A stretch of 64,000 nucleotides of DNA from Faunimonas pinastri (GTDB taxonomy: Bacteria; Pseudomonadota; Alphaproteobacteria; Rhizobiales; Afifellaceae). The position numbers and the translations under genes are program-made. The DNA lies in contig NZ_FOFG01000001.1 of the NCBI RefSeq assembly GCF_900110915.1, forward strand, positions 620,001 to 684,000. Reading direction: 5' to 3'. This document shows positions 30,812 through 39,936 of the stretch, one piece after another; position 1 is the first letter of the stretch; the number at the start of each line of letters is the position of its first letter. The notes under the pieces were generated by a model. That model searched no databases. It was not told the origin of the DNA and saw nothing but the letters and a program-made list of their open reading frames with translations.

Positions 30812-31472
30812 GGGGTAGGGCAACCGCCCCGGAATCCAGTCTTGCCCCGACCGTTCATTCGCCCCGGAGCGGACGGCGCGGAATTGTCGTCGGCGCTGCC
30901 AAACCCGCAACCCGCGAGAGGGAAAACGCCGGGACCCTGGGCGACGCCCTCTGTCTCGCCGGGGCGGGGCAGCGGCAAGCCGACCCTGACGAGCGGGGCC
31001 GGTCGGCACAGGACTGGCCGGATGCCGCGTATGGCGCGATCCTCTCCGCGCTTCCGGAGCCGCCGTTCCGCATGCCTCCTTTCGTCGGAAAAATCTCGCA
31101 GCCTTCGCTCCTCGGGATGCCGGAGATCCCATGACAATTCGTCTGTCCGGGCGAAGGGGACTGAGCGCGCTCGTGCTCCTTCGCGGCTGCCCGAGCGGCA
31201 AACCTCGGCCATGCCGTTCAGCTTCCTGTACCCCTCCGCCTATCCCTCGATATCCGGAAGGCCCGTTATGGCCGGAGGGCGAGCGCGTGCATCGCCATGT
31301 TCTCCGCACCGCGGGTGATTTTCCCCGAGCCGTGCTCACGGCGCTGCACTGGTCGTCTCGTGCTGCCGCTCGTGCCACCGTTCTTCAATAACCATCTAAG
31401 GTTGAAAATAGCACTTATGCGCGTGTGGGAATTGTACTATAGAGGGTCATAGAATCTTTCGGTGAGGGAAAG
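30812..31472. other. 661-bp region without a recognisable gene
   Basis: Open frames exist on both strands but their translations are Arg/Pro/Ser-rich and resemble no family I know, with no ribosome-binding sites. The first bases contain a weak GGGG...CCCC hairpin that may end the preceding operon. The last 90 bp (from about 31385) are clearly richer in A+T, including TTGAAA at 31402 and TACTATAGA at 31435, and probably hold the promoter of the pilus operon. Confidence 0.6.
31402..31443 (+). promoter_or_regulatory. AT-rich candidate promoter of the chaperone-usher pilus operon
   Basis: The A+T content rises sharply before the pilin gene. TACTAT (31435-31440) and the overlapping TATAGA (31438-31443) are the best -10 candidates, about 30 bp before the ATG at 31473, but no -35 with correct spacing is evident (TTGAAA at 31402-31407 is too far). 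The composition shift is clear; the exact elements are uncertain. Confidence 0.3.
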
Positions 31473-31973
31473 ATGCGTAGAAGTGTAAGTAAAATTGCTT
31501 ATATCGGGGCTTGCGCGTGCGTTCTAAGCTGGTCGGCTCAGGCCGCCACGACCGCCCAGAGCAACCTTCACGTGCATATGACGGTGGAGGAATCCTGCAC
31601 GGTCGGCGATGCCGACCTTGATTTCGGCAGCGTTCATGACCTGAGCAGCGAGAGAAACGCTCAAGCCACTATCGCGGTCAACTGCGCCAATACTGGCGCT
31701 TACACGATAGCCCTTGATCCGGGGCAGGGGGCCGGCGCCGCGGTGACCCAGCGCTACATGAAGCTGGGCGGCACCGATGGGGCGCATCAGGTCAGCTATG
31801 GCCTGTTTTCCGATGCGTCCCGCTCAGCGGTCTGGGGTGACGGGACCGGATCATCGCAAATGATGTCCGGCGCCGGGACGTCGAGCTTCACGGTCTACGG
31901 CCAGGTGCCCGCCCAGTCGCTTCCGGCGCTGGGTTCGTATTCGGACACCGTCACGATCTCCGTCGCCTACTGA
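31473..31973 (+). CDS. Spore-coat-U-domain pilus subunit (Csu-type major pilin-like)
   Basis: 166 residues. A Sec signal peptide (MRRSVSKIAYIGACACVLSWSAQA) is followed by one SCPU domain. The domain has a beta-rich core, a cysteine pair (EESCTVGDADLDFGSV and AVNCANTGAY) and a C-terminal beta strand SYSDTVTISVAY of the kind donated in chaperone-usher assembly. First gene of a four-gene cluster in which subunit, chaperone, usher and two-domain tip protein follow each other, as in archaic Csu-like pili involved in surface attachment. Codon use at the 5' end is more A-rich than in neighbours. The stop overlaps the chaperone start by one base. Confidence 0.88.
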   Translation: MRRSVSKIAYIGACACVLSWSAQAATTAQSNLHVHMTVEESCTVGDADLDFGSVHDLSSERNAQATIAVNCANTGAYTIALDPGQGAGAAVTQRYMKLGGTDGAHQVSYGLFSDASRSAVWGDGTGSSQMMSGAGTSSFTVYGQVPAQSLPALGSYSDTVTISVAY

Positions 31974-32695
31974 TGCGCCGGGCCTTCGTGAGCGCAATGG
32001 CGGGGGCCGTGTCAGCGGCCCTTGCCTCCCTTGCCTCGTTCGGCGTGGCGCATGCGGCGGGCATGAGCATCAGTCCCGTCCTGCTCGACCTGCAGGCCCC
32101 CGCCACCACGGCGTCGGTGACATTGCGGACGAGCGGGCAGGATCCGATCGCCGTTCAGGTGCGGGTCTTTCGCTGGACCCAGCAGAACGGCGAGGACCGG
32201 GTCGATCCGACAAGGGATGTTGTCGCCAGCCCGCCTTTGGTCCGGCTTCAGCCGGGAGCCGATTACCAGGTGCGGATCGTGCGCCTCGCCAAGCAGCCCG
32301 CCACGTCCGAGGAAAGCTACAGGCTCCTTGTCGACGAACTGCCGGATCCGGGCCGCCGTCGCGCAGGCACGGTGTCGCTTCTCGTCCGCTACTCGGTCCC
32401 CGTCTTCTTCGGTCCCGATACGGGCGCTGCCGACGTGAAGTGGACCGCGACGCGTGCGGGTGGAGGAATTGCGGTCACGGCCATCAATACCGGCACCAAA
32501 AGAGCACGCATCGTGGATCTCTCGGTGGAGGACGGCGGCGGCCACGTCGTGGCGGAACGTCGGGGCCTGGCGGGCTACGTGCTTGCCGGGGCGACACGTC
32601 ACTGGACGCTGCGCGGCAAGGCCGGCGGGGGAAGCTTGCACGTAAGGACGGGCAGGTCTGGAGGAAAGGATGCGTCTGCTTCAGGCGCCCCTTAG
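31973..32695 (+). CDS. Periplasmic pilus-assembly chaperone (FimC/CsuC-like)
   Basis: 240 residues with an N-terminal signal peptide ending around VAHAAG. Two immunoglobulin-like domains are suggested by SISPVLLDLQAPATTASVTLRTSG, PIAVQVRVFRWTQQNGED, PPLVRLQPGADYQVRIVRL and the RLLVDELPDP G1-like segment, all hallmarks of PapD-type chaperones. It caps subunits in the periplasm and hands them to the usher. The 3' end overlaps the usher gene by 26 bp, an unusually long overlap for this operon, and the overlap contains the usher signal-peptide start. Confidence 0.88.
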   Translation: MRRAFVSAMAGAVSAALASLASFGVAHAAGMSISPVLLDLQAPATTASVTLRTSGQDPIAVQVRVFRWTQQNGEDRVDPTRDVVASPPLVRLQPGADYQVRIVRLAKQPATSEESYRLLVDELPDPGRRRAGTVSLLVRYSVPVFFGPDTGAADVKWTATRAGGGIAVTAINTGTKRARIVDLSVEDGGGHVVAERRGLAGYVLAGATRHWTLRGKAGGGSLHVRTGRSGGKDASASGAP

Positions 32696-35087
32696 ATCCG
32701 GCGCGTTTCTCCGGAGCCTGCTGCTTCTCTGCTGCCTCCTGGACCGGGCCTCTGCGCAGACCCTTCCCGAGGCGAATGGGTCAGCTCCAACGGCGGAGGA
32801 TCTGTATCTTGCCGTGACCGTCAACGGGCAAACCACGAACCTGATCGCAGCTTTCCGCCGAACGGCGGACGGACATCTCACGATCACTCCGGAGGAACTG
32901 TCCGAGCTCCACGTGAAAGCGGGGGAGGGCACGATGACCGAAGACGGCCGGGTCGATCTGTCCCGCGTGCCGGGAGTGACGGTCGCCTACGACGAGGCTT
33001 CGCAGAGCGTCGATCTGAGAACCGGCGAGGCCAACCGGACCGCGCGCCTCGTCGATGCGAGCGGCCGGAAGGCAGGACAGGTCCCGGACCGATCCGCTCT
33101 CGCCGCCGTTCTGAACTATGACGTGATCGCCGCGACCTCCGGCACCGGAGGGTTCGACTGGAAGAGCGAGCGCGTCTCCGGCGCGTTCGAAGGAAAGGTG
33201 TTCAGCCCCTATGGCGTCTTTTCCACGGGCGTGCTCGCTTCGTCCGGCGGCCGCGCGGATCTGATCCGCACCGACACGACCTGGACCTATCCCGATCCCG
33301 CGCATCTGATGACGGACCGGGCCGGCGACTTCATCTCGTCCGGGCTCTCCTGGACCCGTCCCGTTCGGCTGGGCGGCGTTCAGGTGGAGCGGGATTTCGC
33401 ATCCCGGCCGGATCTCGTCACGATGGCTCTTCCCAGCGTGTCAGGCAGCGCGGCCGTGCCATCGGCCGTCGACGTCTACACCAACGACGTGAAGAGCTAT
33501 TCCGGGGATGTGCTCGCCGGCCCGTTCACGATCGCCAGCGTTCCGGCGGTGAACGGAGCCGGGACGGCACGCATGGTGGTCCATGATCTTCTCGGCCGGA
33601 CGACGGTGACCGAGGTGCCCTTCTTCGTTTCCTCCAAGCTGCTGGCCGAGGGCCGTCTGGACTTCTCCGCCGAGGCAGGATTTCCCCGGCGCTCCTACGG
33701 CATCTCCTCCTTCGACTATGACGACGATTTCGCAGGTTCCGCCAGCGCCCGCTACGGCGTCTCAGATAAGCTGACGCTCGAAGGCCACGCGGAGGGCGAT
33801 GCGCAGCTCGCGAACGGCTCGGTCGCCGCCGACGTGCTGCTCGGGTCGTTCGGCGTTGCGACGCTCGGCGGAAGCGCAAGCTTCTCCGGCGACGGGCCGG
33901 GCGGACAGGCGCGGGCGGCACTGGATCTTGGCCGCCGCGGCGTCGCGCTGCATCTGAGCGCGGAGCAGAGCCTCGGCGCCTACGAGGATCTGGCCTACGT
34001 CGCCTCCGACCTGAGCCGGATGGACAGGTCGGCGCGTCTCCAGGCTCGTCCCGCGCGATCCACACAGCAGGCCGTCCTCTCCATTCCGCTCGGATTCGAT
34101 CCGTCCGTGCTGAACGCAAGCTATGGCCGAAGCGAAAGCGAGGGCGGGATCTGGAACCAGACCTTCGGGCTCTCCTACGGCCGCAGCCTGATGCGACGGA
34201 CGAGCTTCCAGGCCACGGTTTCCTACGGGCAGTCGGGGGGCGGCGAGGGGCAGCGCGAGAAGGACAATCTCGCCTTTCTGGCCGGCATCGACATATCGCT
34301 GGGTTCCGACATGAACGCATCCGCGTCCCTCAGCGGGGGCGACGGCGATGTCGCGGGTCGGGCTGAACTCAGCCGTACGGCGAAAGACGAGGTCGGCGGG
34401 TTCGGCTGGCGCGTTGGCGGTCAGGAGGGACGCACCGAGCAGGCCTATGCCAACGGAACCTACAGGAGTTCGGTCGCGTCGCTCCAGGCCGGTGTGAGCG
34501 AGGATGCGGGCAGCTTTTCCGGCTATGCGGAAGCATCGGGCGCGGTCGCCGCAGCAGATCATCAGCTGTTCCTGAGCCAGCCTATCGAGGATTCCTTCGC
34601 CGTCGTCGATGTCGGAGCGCCCGGCGTGCCGGTGGCAGCACAGAGCCGAAAGGCGGGAACGACCAACAGCCGCGGAACGCTGCTCGTGCCGGATCTGGTG
34701 CCTTACGAGCCGAACCGCATCACCATCGACAACCGCAAGCTTCCGGTGGACGCGGCGATCCCCGAAACCGCGAAGGTGGTGACCCCGCGCCCCGGCAGCG
34801 GCACCGTCGTGAAGTTCGGCGTCCGGGAGGCGGCGCAGTCCGCCGTGGTCGCCATCTCCGACAGGAACGGTACGCTGCTCCCGCCCGGGCTCGGCGGGCA
34901 ACTCAACGACGGCGAAGCTTTCGTCATCGGCTATGACGGCCAGGCCTATCTCTCCGGCCTGGGCGCTCGGAACCACCTCACGGTGACACTGGATGACGGC
35001 ACGAGCTGCGCGGCTTCCTTCCCCTTCAAACCCGATCCCGGTCGGCAGGTGGTCATCGGCCCTGTCGCCTGCCTGCCTTCATCATGA
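32670..35087 (+). CDS. Outer-membrane fimbrial usher (CsuD/FimD-like)
   Basis: 805 residues, normal for ushers. The N-terminus is a signal peptide (MRLLQAPLRSGAFLRSLLLL then ASAQT). The periplasmic N-domain contains DLYLAVTVNGQTTNLI, and the long beta-barrel region shows VYTNDVKSYSGDVLAGPFTI and MVVHDLLGRTTVTEVPFFVS plus many alternating aromatic/Gly strands. The C-terminal plug-like part has VDVGAPGVPVAAQSRKAGTT and LLVPDLVPYEPNRITIDNR. The start at 32670 has a strong Shine-Dalgarno (GGAGGAAAGG) inside the chaperone gene. It secretes pilus subunits across the outer membrane. Confidence 0.92.
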   Translation: MRLLQAPLRSGAFLRSLLLLCCLLDRASAQTLPEANGSAPTAEDLYLAVTVNGQTTNLIAAFRRTADGHLTITPEELSELHVKAGEGTMTEDGRVDLSRVPGVTVAYDEASQSVDLRTGEANRTARLVDASGRKAGQVPDRSALAAVLNYDVIAATSGTGGFDWKSERVSGAFEGKVFSPYGVFSTGVLASSGGRADLIRTDTTWTYPDPAHLMTDRAGDFISSGLSWTRPVRLGGVQVERDFASRPDLVTMALPSVSGSAAVPSAVDVYTNDVKSYSGDVLAGPFTIASVPAVNGAGTARMVVHDLLGRTTVTEVPFFVSSKLLAEGRLDFSAEAGFPRRSYGISSFDYDDDFAGSASARYGVSDKLTLEGHAEGDAQLANGSVAADVLLGSFGVATLGGSASFSGDGPGGQARAALDLGRRGVALHLSAEQSLGAYEDLAYVASDLSRMDRSARLQARPARSTQQAVLSIPLGFDPSVLNASYGRSESEGGIWNQTFGLSYGRSLMRRTSFQATVSYGQSGGGEGQREKDNLAFLAGIDISLGSDMNASASLSGGDGDVAGRAELSRTAKDEVGGFGWRVGGQEGRTEQAYANGTYRSSVASLQAGVSEDAGSFSGYAEASGAVAAADHQLFLSQPIEDSFAVVDVGAPGVPVAAQSRKAGTTNSRGTLLVPDLVPYEPNRITIDNRKLPVDAAIPETAKVVTPRPGSGTVVKFGVREAAQSAVVAISDRNGTLLPPGLGGQLNDGEAFVIGYDGQAYLSGLGARNHLTVTLDDGTSCAASFPFKPDPGRQVVIGPVACLPSS

Positions 35088-36094
35088 ACGGAGCCGCCGC
35101 CATGCGTGCTTTGATCGTTTCGCTTCTCCTGCTGTTCGGCGCCTGCTGTGGCGTCGCGGGCGCGCAGACGGTAAGTTGCAGTTTCACCGTGCCGGGCGGG
35201 ATCGTCTTTCCCGAGATGTCGGCATTTTCACAGAGCGCCGTGGATACGACCGGTAAGCTCCACGTCTCCTGCTCGCAAAAAGGACCGGTTTATCTTGGTC
35301 CTCTCTCGGTGGCGATCTGCCCCTATCTGGGGGCTGGCTCCGGCGGTGCGACCGCCAGCGATCGAGGCATGGCGAACGGCACGTCGAGGCTCAGCTATGA
35401 GCTTTTTACCGACCAGGCTCGTACGCAGATCTGGGGGAGCGGAGGGAATGCATCGGTGGGTGTGCCGCCGCTGCTGATCTTGTCCGTTCCGACATCGGGA
35501 AGCGCCACGGCGGACGCCACGATCTACGGTCGGGTGGCCGGGAACCAGAACCTGCCGGTCGGAAACTATACGTCCAGTTTCGGTGCCGCCGACACGCCAT
35601 TCGTATACGGCACGATCAGCGTGAATGTTGGCGGATGCGCTCTCACCCTGGCTCTGGGTTACTCGGGGAGCGCCAGTTTCAGTGTTAACGAGACGCTGGC
35701 GGGCGGTTGCTCCGTCGGGTCGTCCGATCTCGGGTTTCCCAACACGACGGACCTGACCCGCGACGACATCGCCGCGCAGGCGGCGATCTCCGTCAAATGC
35801 ACTGCGACCACACCTTACAGCGTCGCCCTGGGGATGGGGTCGGGAGGAGGAACCGATCCCGCTCAGCGTCGGATGAAGCGGACGGGGGGAACGGAGACCA
35901 TAGCCTACGGTCTCTACAAAGACGCGGCGCACCATGTGCCATGGGGAAGCACCACCGGATCCGACACACTCGACGGGCAGACCGGCAGCGGCCTGAACCA
36001 GAGCATTCCCGTTTACGGACTGGTGAAGAAGGCCCCGGCCACCCCGCCGCCCGGATCCTACAGCGACGATGTCGCGATCTCGATCAACTACTGA
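35084..36094 (+). CDS. Two-domain SCPU protein, putative pilus tip adhesin (CsuE-like)
   Basis: 336 residues with a signal peptide (MRALIVSLLLLFGACCGVAGAQ, reached from either the ATG at 35084 or the one at 35102). Two SCPU domains follow: the first spans about residues 28-180 (VSCSFTVPGGIVFPEMSAF ... SVNVGGC), the second about 190-336 (GGCSVGSSDLGFPNTTDL ... SYSDDVAISINY) and resembles the subunit at 31473. In Csu pili the two-domain protein sits at the tip and mediates attachment. The ATGA overlap with the usher couples translation. Nothing recognisable lies between its stop and the convergent transporter gene (220 bp). Confidence 0.88.
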   Translation: MNGAAAMRALIVSLLLLFGACCGVAGAQTVSCSFTVPGGIVFPEMSAFSQSAVDTTGKLHVSCSQKGPVYLGPLSVAICPYLGAGSGGATASDRGMANGTSRLSYELFTDQARTQIWGSGGNASVGVPPLLILSVPTSGSATADATIYGRVAGNQNLPVGNYTSSFGAADTPFVYGTISVNVGGCALTLALGYSGSASFSVNETLAGGCSVGSSDLGFPNTTDLTRDDIAAQAAISVKCTATTPYSVALGMGSGGGTDPAQRRMKRTGGTETIAYGLYKDAAHHVPWGSTTGSDTLDGQTGSGLNQSIPVYGLVKKAPATPPPGSYSDDVAISINY

Positions 36095-36314
36095 GGCGGC
36101 GCCCCTGCCGGGTTCAACGCCGGGCCGACACCTGCGATCGTCGCTTCAGCCGGGCATCGACGTCCGTCGGCGCGCGTGTCGCAACGCACGCCTCTCGGTC
36201 TCGCACACGCCGCCATGCTGACCTGCCGCCTGAACGGGAAATAACTCCGGTCGGGGCTCCGCTCACCGATCCCCTGCTGCGGGGCTGGGGCGGGACCTTG
36301 CGTCGATCGCCCGA

Positions 36315-37139
36315 TCAGGCGCTTTCTCGCAACCCTTTCGGAACGGCGTCCAGGAGCTTGCGTGTATAGGGATGCTGCGGGTTCTCCATCACTTCGCTCG
36401 GCGTGCCGCTTTCCACGATCACGCCGGACTGCATGACGATCACGCGGTTGCAGATACGCCGCACGACGGCAAGGTCGTGACTGATGAAGATCAGGGTCAG
36501 CCCCGATTCCGCCGCCAGGCCGATCAGGAGATTGATGATCTGGCCCTGTAGCGACACATCGAGGGCCGAGACGGGCTCGTCCGCGACCAGCAGTTCCGGC
36601 TGCATGGCGAGCGCGCGGGCGATGTTCACGCGCTGCCGCTGGCCGCCGGAGAGAGCGTGGGGATGGCGGTCGAGAATGCCTTCCGGCAGCCCCGTTCGCC
36701 GCAGGAGCTGCGCGATCTCCTCATTGCATCGACCGCGGGGCACGCCCGCGGCGCGAAGCGCTTCGTGCAGGGTTCGGCGGATGCGCTTGCGCGGATTGAG
36801 CGACGAGCCGGAATCCTGGAAGATCATCTGCACGCGGCGGCGATAGGCCCGCAGCGACCGGGACGTGCCCTCCGAGAGGGCTGTTCCCTCGAAGCTCAGG
36901 ACGCCCTCCGTCGGCTCCAGCAGGCGCACGACGATCCGGCCGAGCGTCGATTTTCCGCTGCCGCTTTCGCCGACTATGCCGACGATATCGCCGCGCCGGA
37001 TCTCCAGATCGATGTCCCGCAGCGCGTCGAGGCGGGGCGTCCGGCCGCGCAGTCGCGCAAGAAGGCCGCCCCTGAGCCGATAGCTTTTGCCGATGCCCCG
37101 AAGCGAGAGAATGGGCGTGGTCGGAGGAGGAGCGTTCAT
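36315..37139 (-). CDS. Peptide/nickel-type ABC transporter ATPase (DppF/OppF-like)
   Basis: 274 residues. Walker A GESGSGKST, Q-loop Gln in MIFQDSGSSLNPR, signature LSGGQRQRVNIARAL, Walker B LLVADEPVSALD and H-loop FISHDL are all intact. The C-terminal extension NPQHPYTRKLLDAVPK is the oligopeptide/dipeptide family tail (oligo_HPY). It pairs with the next ATPase (4-bp overlap) as the two energising subunits of a Dpp/Opp-type importer. It is the last gene of the minus-strand operon that starts with the binding protein at 41505. Confidence 0.94.
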   Translation of the reverse strand: MNAPPPTTPILSLRGIGKSYRLRGGLLARLRGRTPRLDALRDIDLEIRRGDIVGIVGESGSGKSTLGRIVVRLLEPTEGVLSFEGTALSEGTSRSLRAYRRRVQMIFQDSGSSLNPRKRIRRTLHEALRAAGVPRGRCNEEIAQLLRRTGLPEGILDRHPHALSGGQRQRVNIARALAMQPELLVADEPVSALDVSLQGQIINLLIGLAAESGLTLIFISHDLAVVRRICNRVIVMQSGVIVESGTPSEVMENPQHPYTRKLLDAVPKGLRESA

Positions 37140-38104
37140 GCGGCGAGCCAGCAGGCGGCCTGTCCTGCCTCTTGCGGGAAGGCCGGTGGCATCGCGAGGC
37201 AGCGCTCGTGCGCCGCCGGGCAGCGCGGCCGGAACGGGCAGCCGGATGGCAGCTTGCCGAAGAGCGGCGGTTCACCGGGAATGGTGGCGAGCGGGCCGGG
37301 CCTGTCGTCCAGCCGGGGAATGCAATCCAGCAGCATGCGGGTATAGGGGTGTTGCGGCCGGCGGAAGATCTCCTCCACCGTATTGGTCTCGACGATGCGG
37401 CCCGCATACATGACCGCGACGCGGTGGCAGATCTCGGCCACCAGATCGAGATTGTGGCTGATCAGCAGGATGGCGAGGCCGAGTTCCTGCCGCAGCCGGG
37501 CCAGCAGCGCCATGATCTGCGCCTGAACGGTGACGTCGAGGGCCGTCGTGGGTTCGTCCGCGATCAGCAGCTTCGGCCCTGAGGCGAGCGCCAGCGCAAT
37601 GGCGACGCGTTGCCGCTGGCCGCCCGACATCTCATGCGGAAAGGAGTGCAGGCGGGCTTTCGGCGACGGGATGCCGACGAGGTCGAGCAGCTCTTCCGCC
37701 CGTTTCGCCGCCGCGCCGCGCGAGAGCGGATGGTGCGAGCGGATCGCGTCTGTGAGCTGCCGGCCGACGGTGAAGGCAGGGTTCAGCGCACTCAGCGGAT
37801 CCTGGAAGATCATCGCGATCTCGCCGCCTCGGATCTTCCGGATCGCATTGCTGGAAAGCGTGTCGAGCTGGTTCTCGCCGATGCGGATCCGGCCTCCGAG
37901 CCGCCTCGCGCCGCCCGGCAGCAGGTCTATCAGGCTGAGGGCGGTTAGGCTCTTGCCCGATCCGGACTCGCCCACCAGCGCCAGCGTCTCGCCGGCGGAC
38001 AACGCGAAATCCACGCCGTGAACGACGGGCACGTCGCCCGCCCGGCCGGGGAATCCGATCCGGAGATCGGAAACCTCCAGAAACGCGGGAGCTGCCGCAC
38101 TCAT
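37136..38104 (-). CDS. Peptide/nickel-type ABC transporter ATPase (DppD/OppD-like)
   Basis: 322 residues from the ATG at 38104, which overlaps the permease stop (ATGA); the open frame further upstream lies inside the permease gene. Walker A GESGSGKSL, MIFQDPLSALNPAF Q-loop, LSGGQRQRVAIALAL, LLIADEPTTALD and the C-terminal CPFRPRCPAAHERC cysteine-rich tail (as found in DppD/OppD) are visible. The four Cys tail often holds an Fe-S or zinc site in this family. Works with the neighbouring DppF-like ATPase. Confidence 0.93.
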   Translation of the reverse strand: MSAAAPAFLEVSDLRIGFPGRAGDVPVVHGVDFALSAGETLALVGESGSGKSLTALSLIDLLPGGARRLGGRIRIGENQLDTLSSNAIRKIRGGEIAMIFQDPLSALNPAFTVGRQLTDAIRSHHPLSRGAAAKRAEELLDLVGIPSPKARLHSFPHEMSGGQRQRVAIALALASGPKLLIADEPTTALDVTVQAQIMALLARLRQELGLAILLISHNLDLVAEICHRVAVMYAGRIVETNTVEEIFRRPQHPYTRMLLDCIPRLDDRPGPLATIPGEPPLFGKLPSGCPFRPRCPAAHERCLAMPPAFPQEAGQAACWLAA

Positions 38105-38982
38105 GCCGGTGCCATCGTCAGTTTGCGGCGGGGGTCCAGAACGTCGCGAATCCCATCGCCCATGAGATTGAAGCCGATCACCGTGATCGAGATGAAGAGG
38201 CCCGGGAAGACCGAGAGCCACCATTCGCCGGAGAAGACGAAATTGCGGGAGGCGGCGAGCATGTTGCCCCAGCTCGCGGCCGGCGGCTGCACGCCCAGCC
38301 CGACGAAGCTGATGGCGGCCTCCAGGATGATGCCGACCGCGATCTGCAGCGTCGCATGCACGATGACGGGAGACAGCGTGTTGGGAAGCACGTCGCTGAA
38401 CAGGATCTTCCAGCCCGGCACGCCCTGCAGGCGCCGCGCCGCCACGTAGTCCGCCTGCGCCTCCACAAGCGTCGCCACGTAAATGATGCGGGCGAGGCCG
38501 GGAATATAGAGGAGACCCAGCAGGATCGTGACTTTGGTCTGGTTGCCGATCGCCAGCGGGCCGAGCTGCGAGACGCCGACGCCGAGAATGCCGACCACGG
38601 CGATCGCCCAGATCAGCGTGGGGATCGCGGCCACGGCGTCCAGCGTCCGCATGATCACCTGTTCCACCCAGCTTCCCTGGTTGAAGCCGGCGACCAGACC
38701 GAGCGGCAGGCCGAAGAGGATGCTGACGAGCACGGAGCCGATGCCGATCTCCAGCGACGGACGGGCACCCCAGATTACGCGGCTCAGGATGTCGCGGCCG
38801 GACTGGTCGGTGCCGAACCAGTGGAGCAGGTCGGGCGGCGTGAGCTGGCGGTCGAGCGCCACCGCATCGGGATCGAAGGGCGAGATTGCCGGTGCGAGCA
38901 GCGCCATGGCGATGACGAGGACGACGATCGCGCCGCCGATCAGGCCGGTGGGACCGCCAAAGGCGCGGACGAGGCGGTTCAT
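38101..38982 (-). CDS. Peptide-type ABC transporter permease (DppC-like)
   Basis: 293 residues from the ATG at 38982, which overlaps the previous stop. Typical DppC features are the N-terminal membrane anchor (GLIGGAIVVLVIAMALLAPAI), HWFGTDQSGRDILSRVIWGAR, the coupling loop VAARRLQGVPGWKILFSDVLPN, and EAAISFVGLGVQPPAASWGNML. Forms the channel with the DppB-like permease. An open frame running further upstream lies within that gene and is not used. Confidence 0.92.
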   Translation of the reverse strand: MNRLVRAFGGPTGLIGGAIVVLVIAMALLAPAISPFDPDAVALDRQLTPPDLLHWFGTDQSGRDILSRVIWGARPSLEIGIGSVLVSILFGLPLGLVAGFNQGSWVEQVIMRTLDAVAAIPTLIWAIAVVGILGVGVSQLGPLAIGNQTKVTILLGLLYIPGLARIIYVATLVEAQADYVAARRLQGVPGWKILFSDVLPNTLSPVIVHATLQIAVGIILEAAISFVGLGVQPPAASWGNMLAASRNFVFSGEWWLSVFPGLFISITVIGFNLMGDGIRDVLDPRRKLTMAPA

Positions 38983-39929
38983 GCCTGCACCGTGCGCAGG
39001 CGCGGGTTGAGCCATGCGTTCAGGAGATCCGCCGCGAGGTTGGCGAGAAGGAAGATCAGGGTGAAGACGAAGACCACGGCGCGCACGGTCGCGTAGTCGC
39101 GCTGGCTGATCGCGTTCAGCAGCGATCCCGACATGCCGGCGATGTTGAAGACGGTCTCGATGATGAGCGCCCAGCCGAACATGTAGCCGAACGACATGGA
39201 AGTGACCGTGACCACCGGCACCATGGCGTTCTTCAGGGCGTAGCGAAGCACCAGCGAACGGGGCAGGCCGGTCGCGCGGGCGGTGCGGATGTAATCCTGC
39301 CCGAGCACCTCGATCAGGCTCGACCGCGTCATGCGGCTGAGCACGGCCGTGTAGAAGATGCCGAGGCAGAAGGCCGGGAGCACCAGCGACATGATGTGCG
39401 GGCCGAGCCCCTCGCTGACCGGCGTGATGCCGCCCGGCGGGAAGATCGGGATGCGGATCGCGAAGAACAGGATGAGGATCAGCGCGGTCCAGAAGCCCGG
39501 AACCGAAACGCCGATCACCGTGAAGATGCGCGAGGCGTGGTCGATCCAGCTGTTCTCGAAGACGGCCGATGCGGTGCCGAGAGCGATCGACAGGACCACC
39601 GCGAAGACGAAGGCTACGATTACCAGCTCCAGCGTCACCGGCAGGGTCTCGGCGATCTGCTCGTTCATGCCGAGGCCGGTCACCACGGAGGTGCCGAAAT
39701 CGCCGTGGAGCGCCAGCCGGTCCACCCATTCGCCGTAGCGGACGAGCAGCGGCCGGTCGAGCCCGTGCTCATGTTCGAACTGCTGGACCTGGACTTCCGG
39801 CGCATCCGCGCCCAGCACGATGCGGGCCGGGGATTCCGGGATCGCCGCCGTCAGCACGAACAGGATCAGGCTGATCATAAGCACGGCCAGTATCGAGAAG
39901 CCGAGGCGATGGAGGAAGAAGCCCAGCAT
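38979..39929 (-). CDS. Peptide-type ABC transporter permease (DppB-like)
   Basis: 316 residues. The N-terminal segment FFLHRLGFSILAVLMISLIL, HEHGLDRPLLVRYGEWV, the GVSVPGFWTALILILFF region and the coupling loop DYIRTARATGLPRSLVLRYALKN are standard for the DppB/OppB family. It lies 7 bp after the binding-protein stop, and the ATGA overlap with the DppC-like gene shows coupled translation. Confidence 0.92.
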   Translation of the reverse strand: MLGFFLHRLGFSILAVLMISLILFVLTAAIPESPARIVLGADAPEVQVQQFEHEHGLDRPLLVRYGEWVDRLALHGDFGTSVVTGLGMNEQIAETLPVTLELVIVAFVFAVVLSIALGTASAVFENSWIDHASRIFTVIGVSVPGFWTALILILFFAIRIPIFPPGGITPVSEGLGPHIMSLVLPAFCLGIFYTAVLSRMTRSSLIEVLGQDYIRTARATGLPRSLVLRYALKNAMVPVVTVTSMSFGYMFGWALIIETVFNIAGMSGSLLNAISQRDYATVRAVVFVFTLIFLLANLAADLLNAWLNPRLRTVQA

Positions 39930-39936
39930 GCGCCGG

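Noticed and set aside
30812-31390. Arg-rich open frames on both strands in the gap before the pilus operon.
   Set aside because: There is no ribosome-binding site, no family resemblance, and composition typical of translated non-coding GC-rich DNA.
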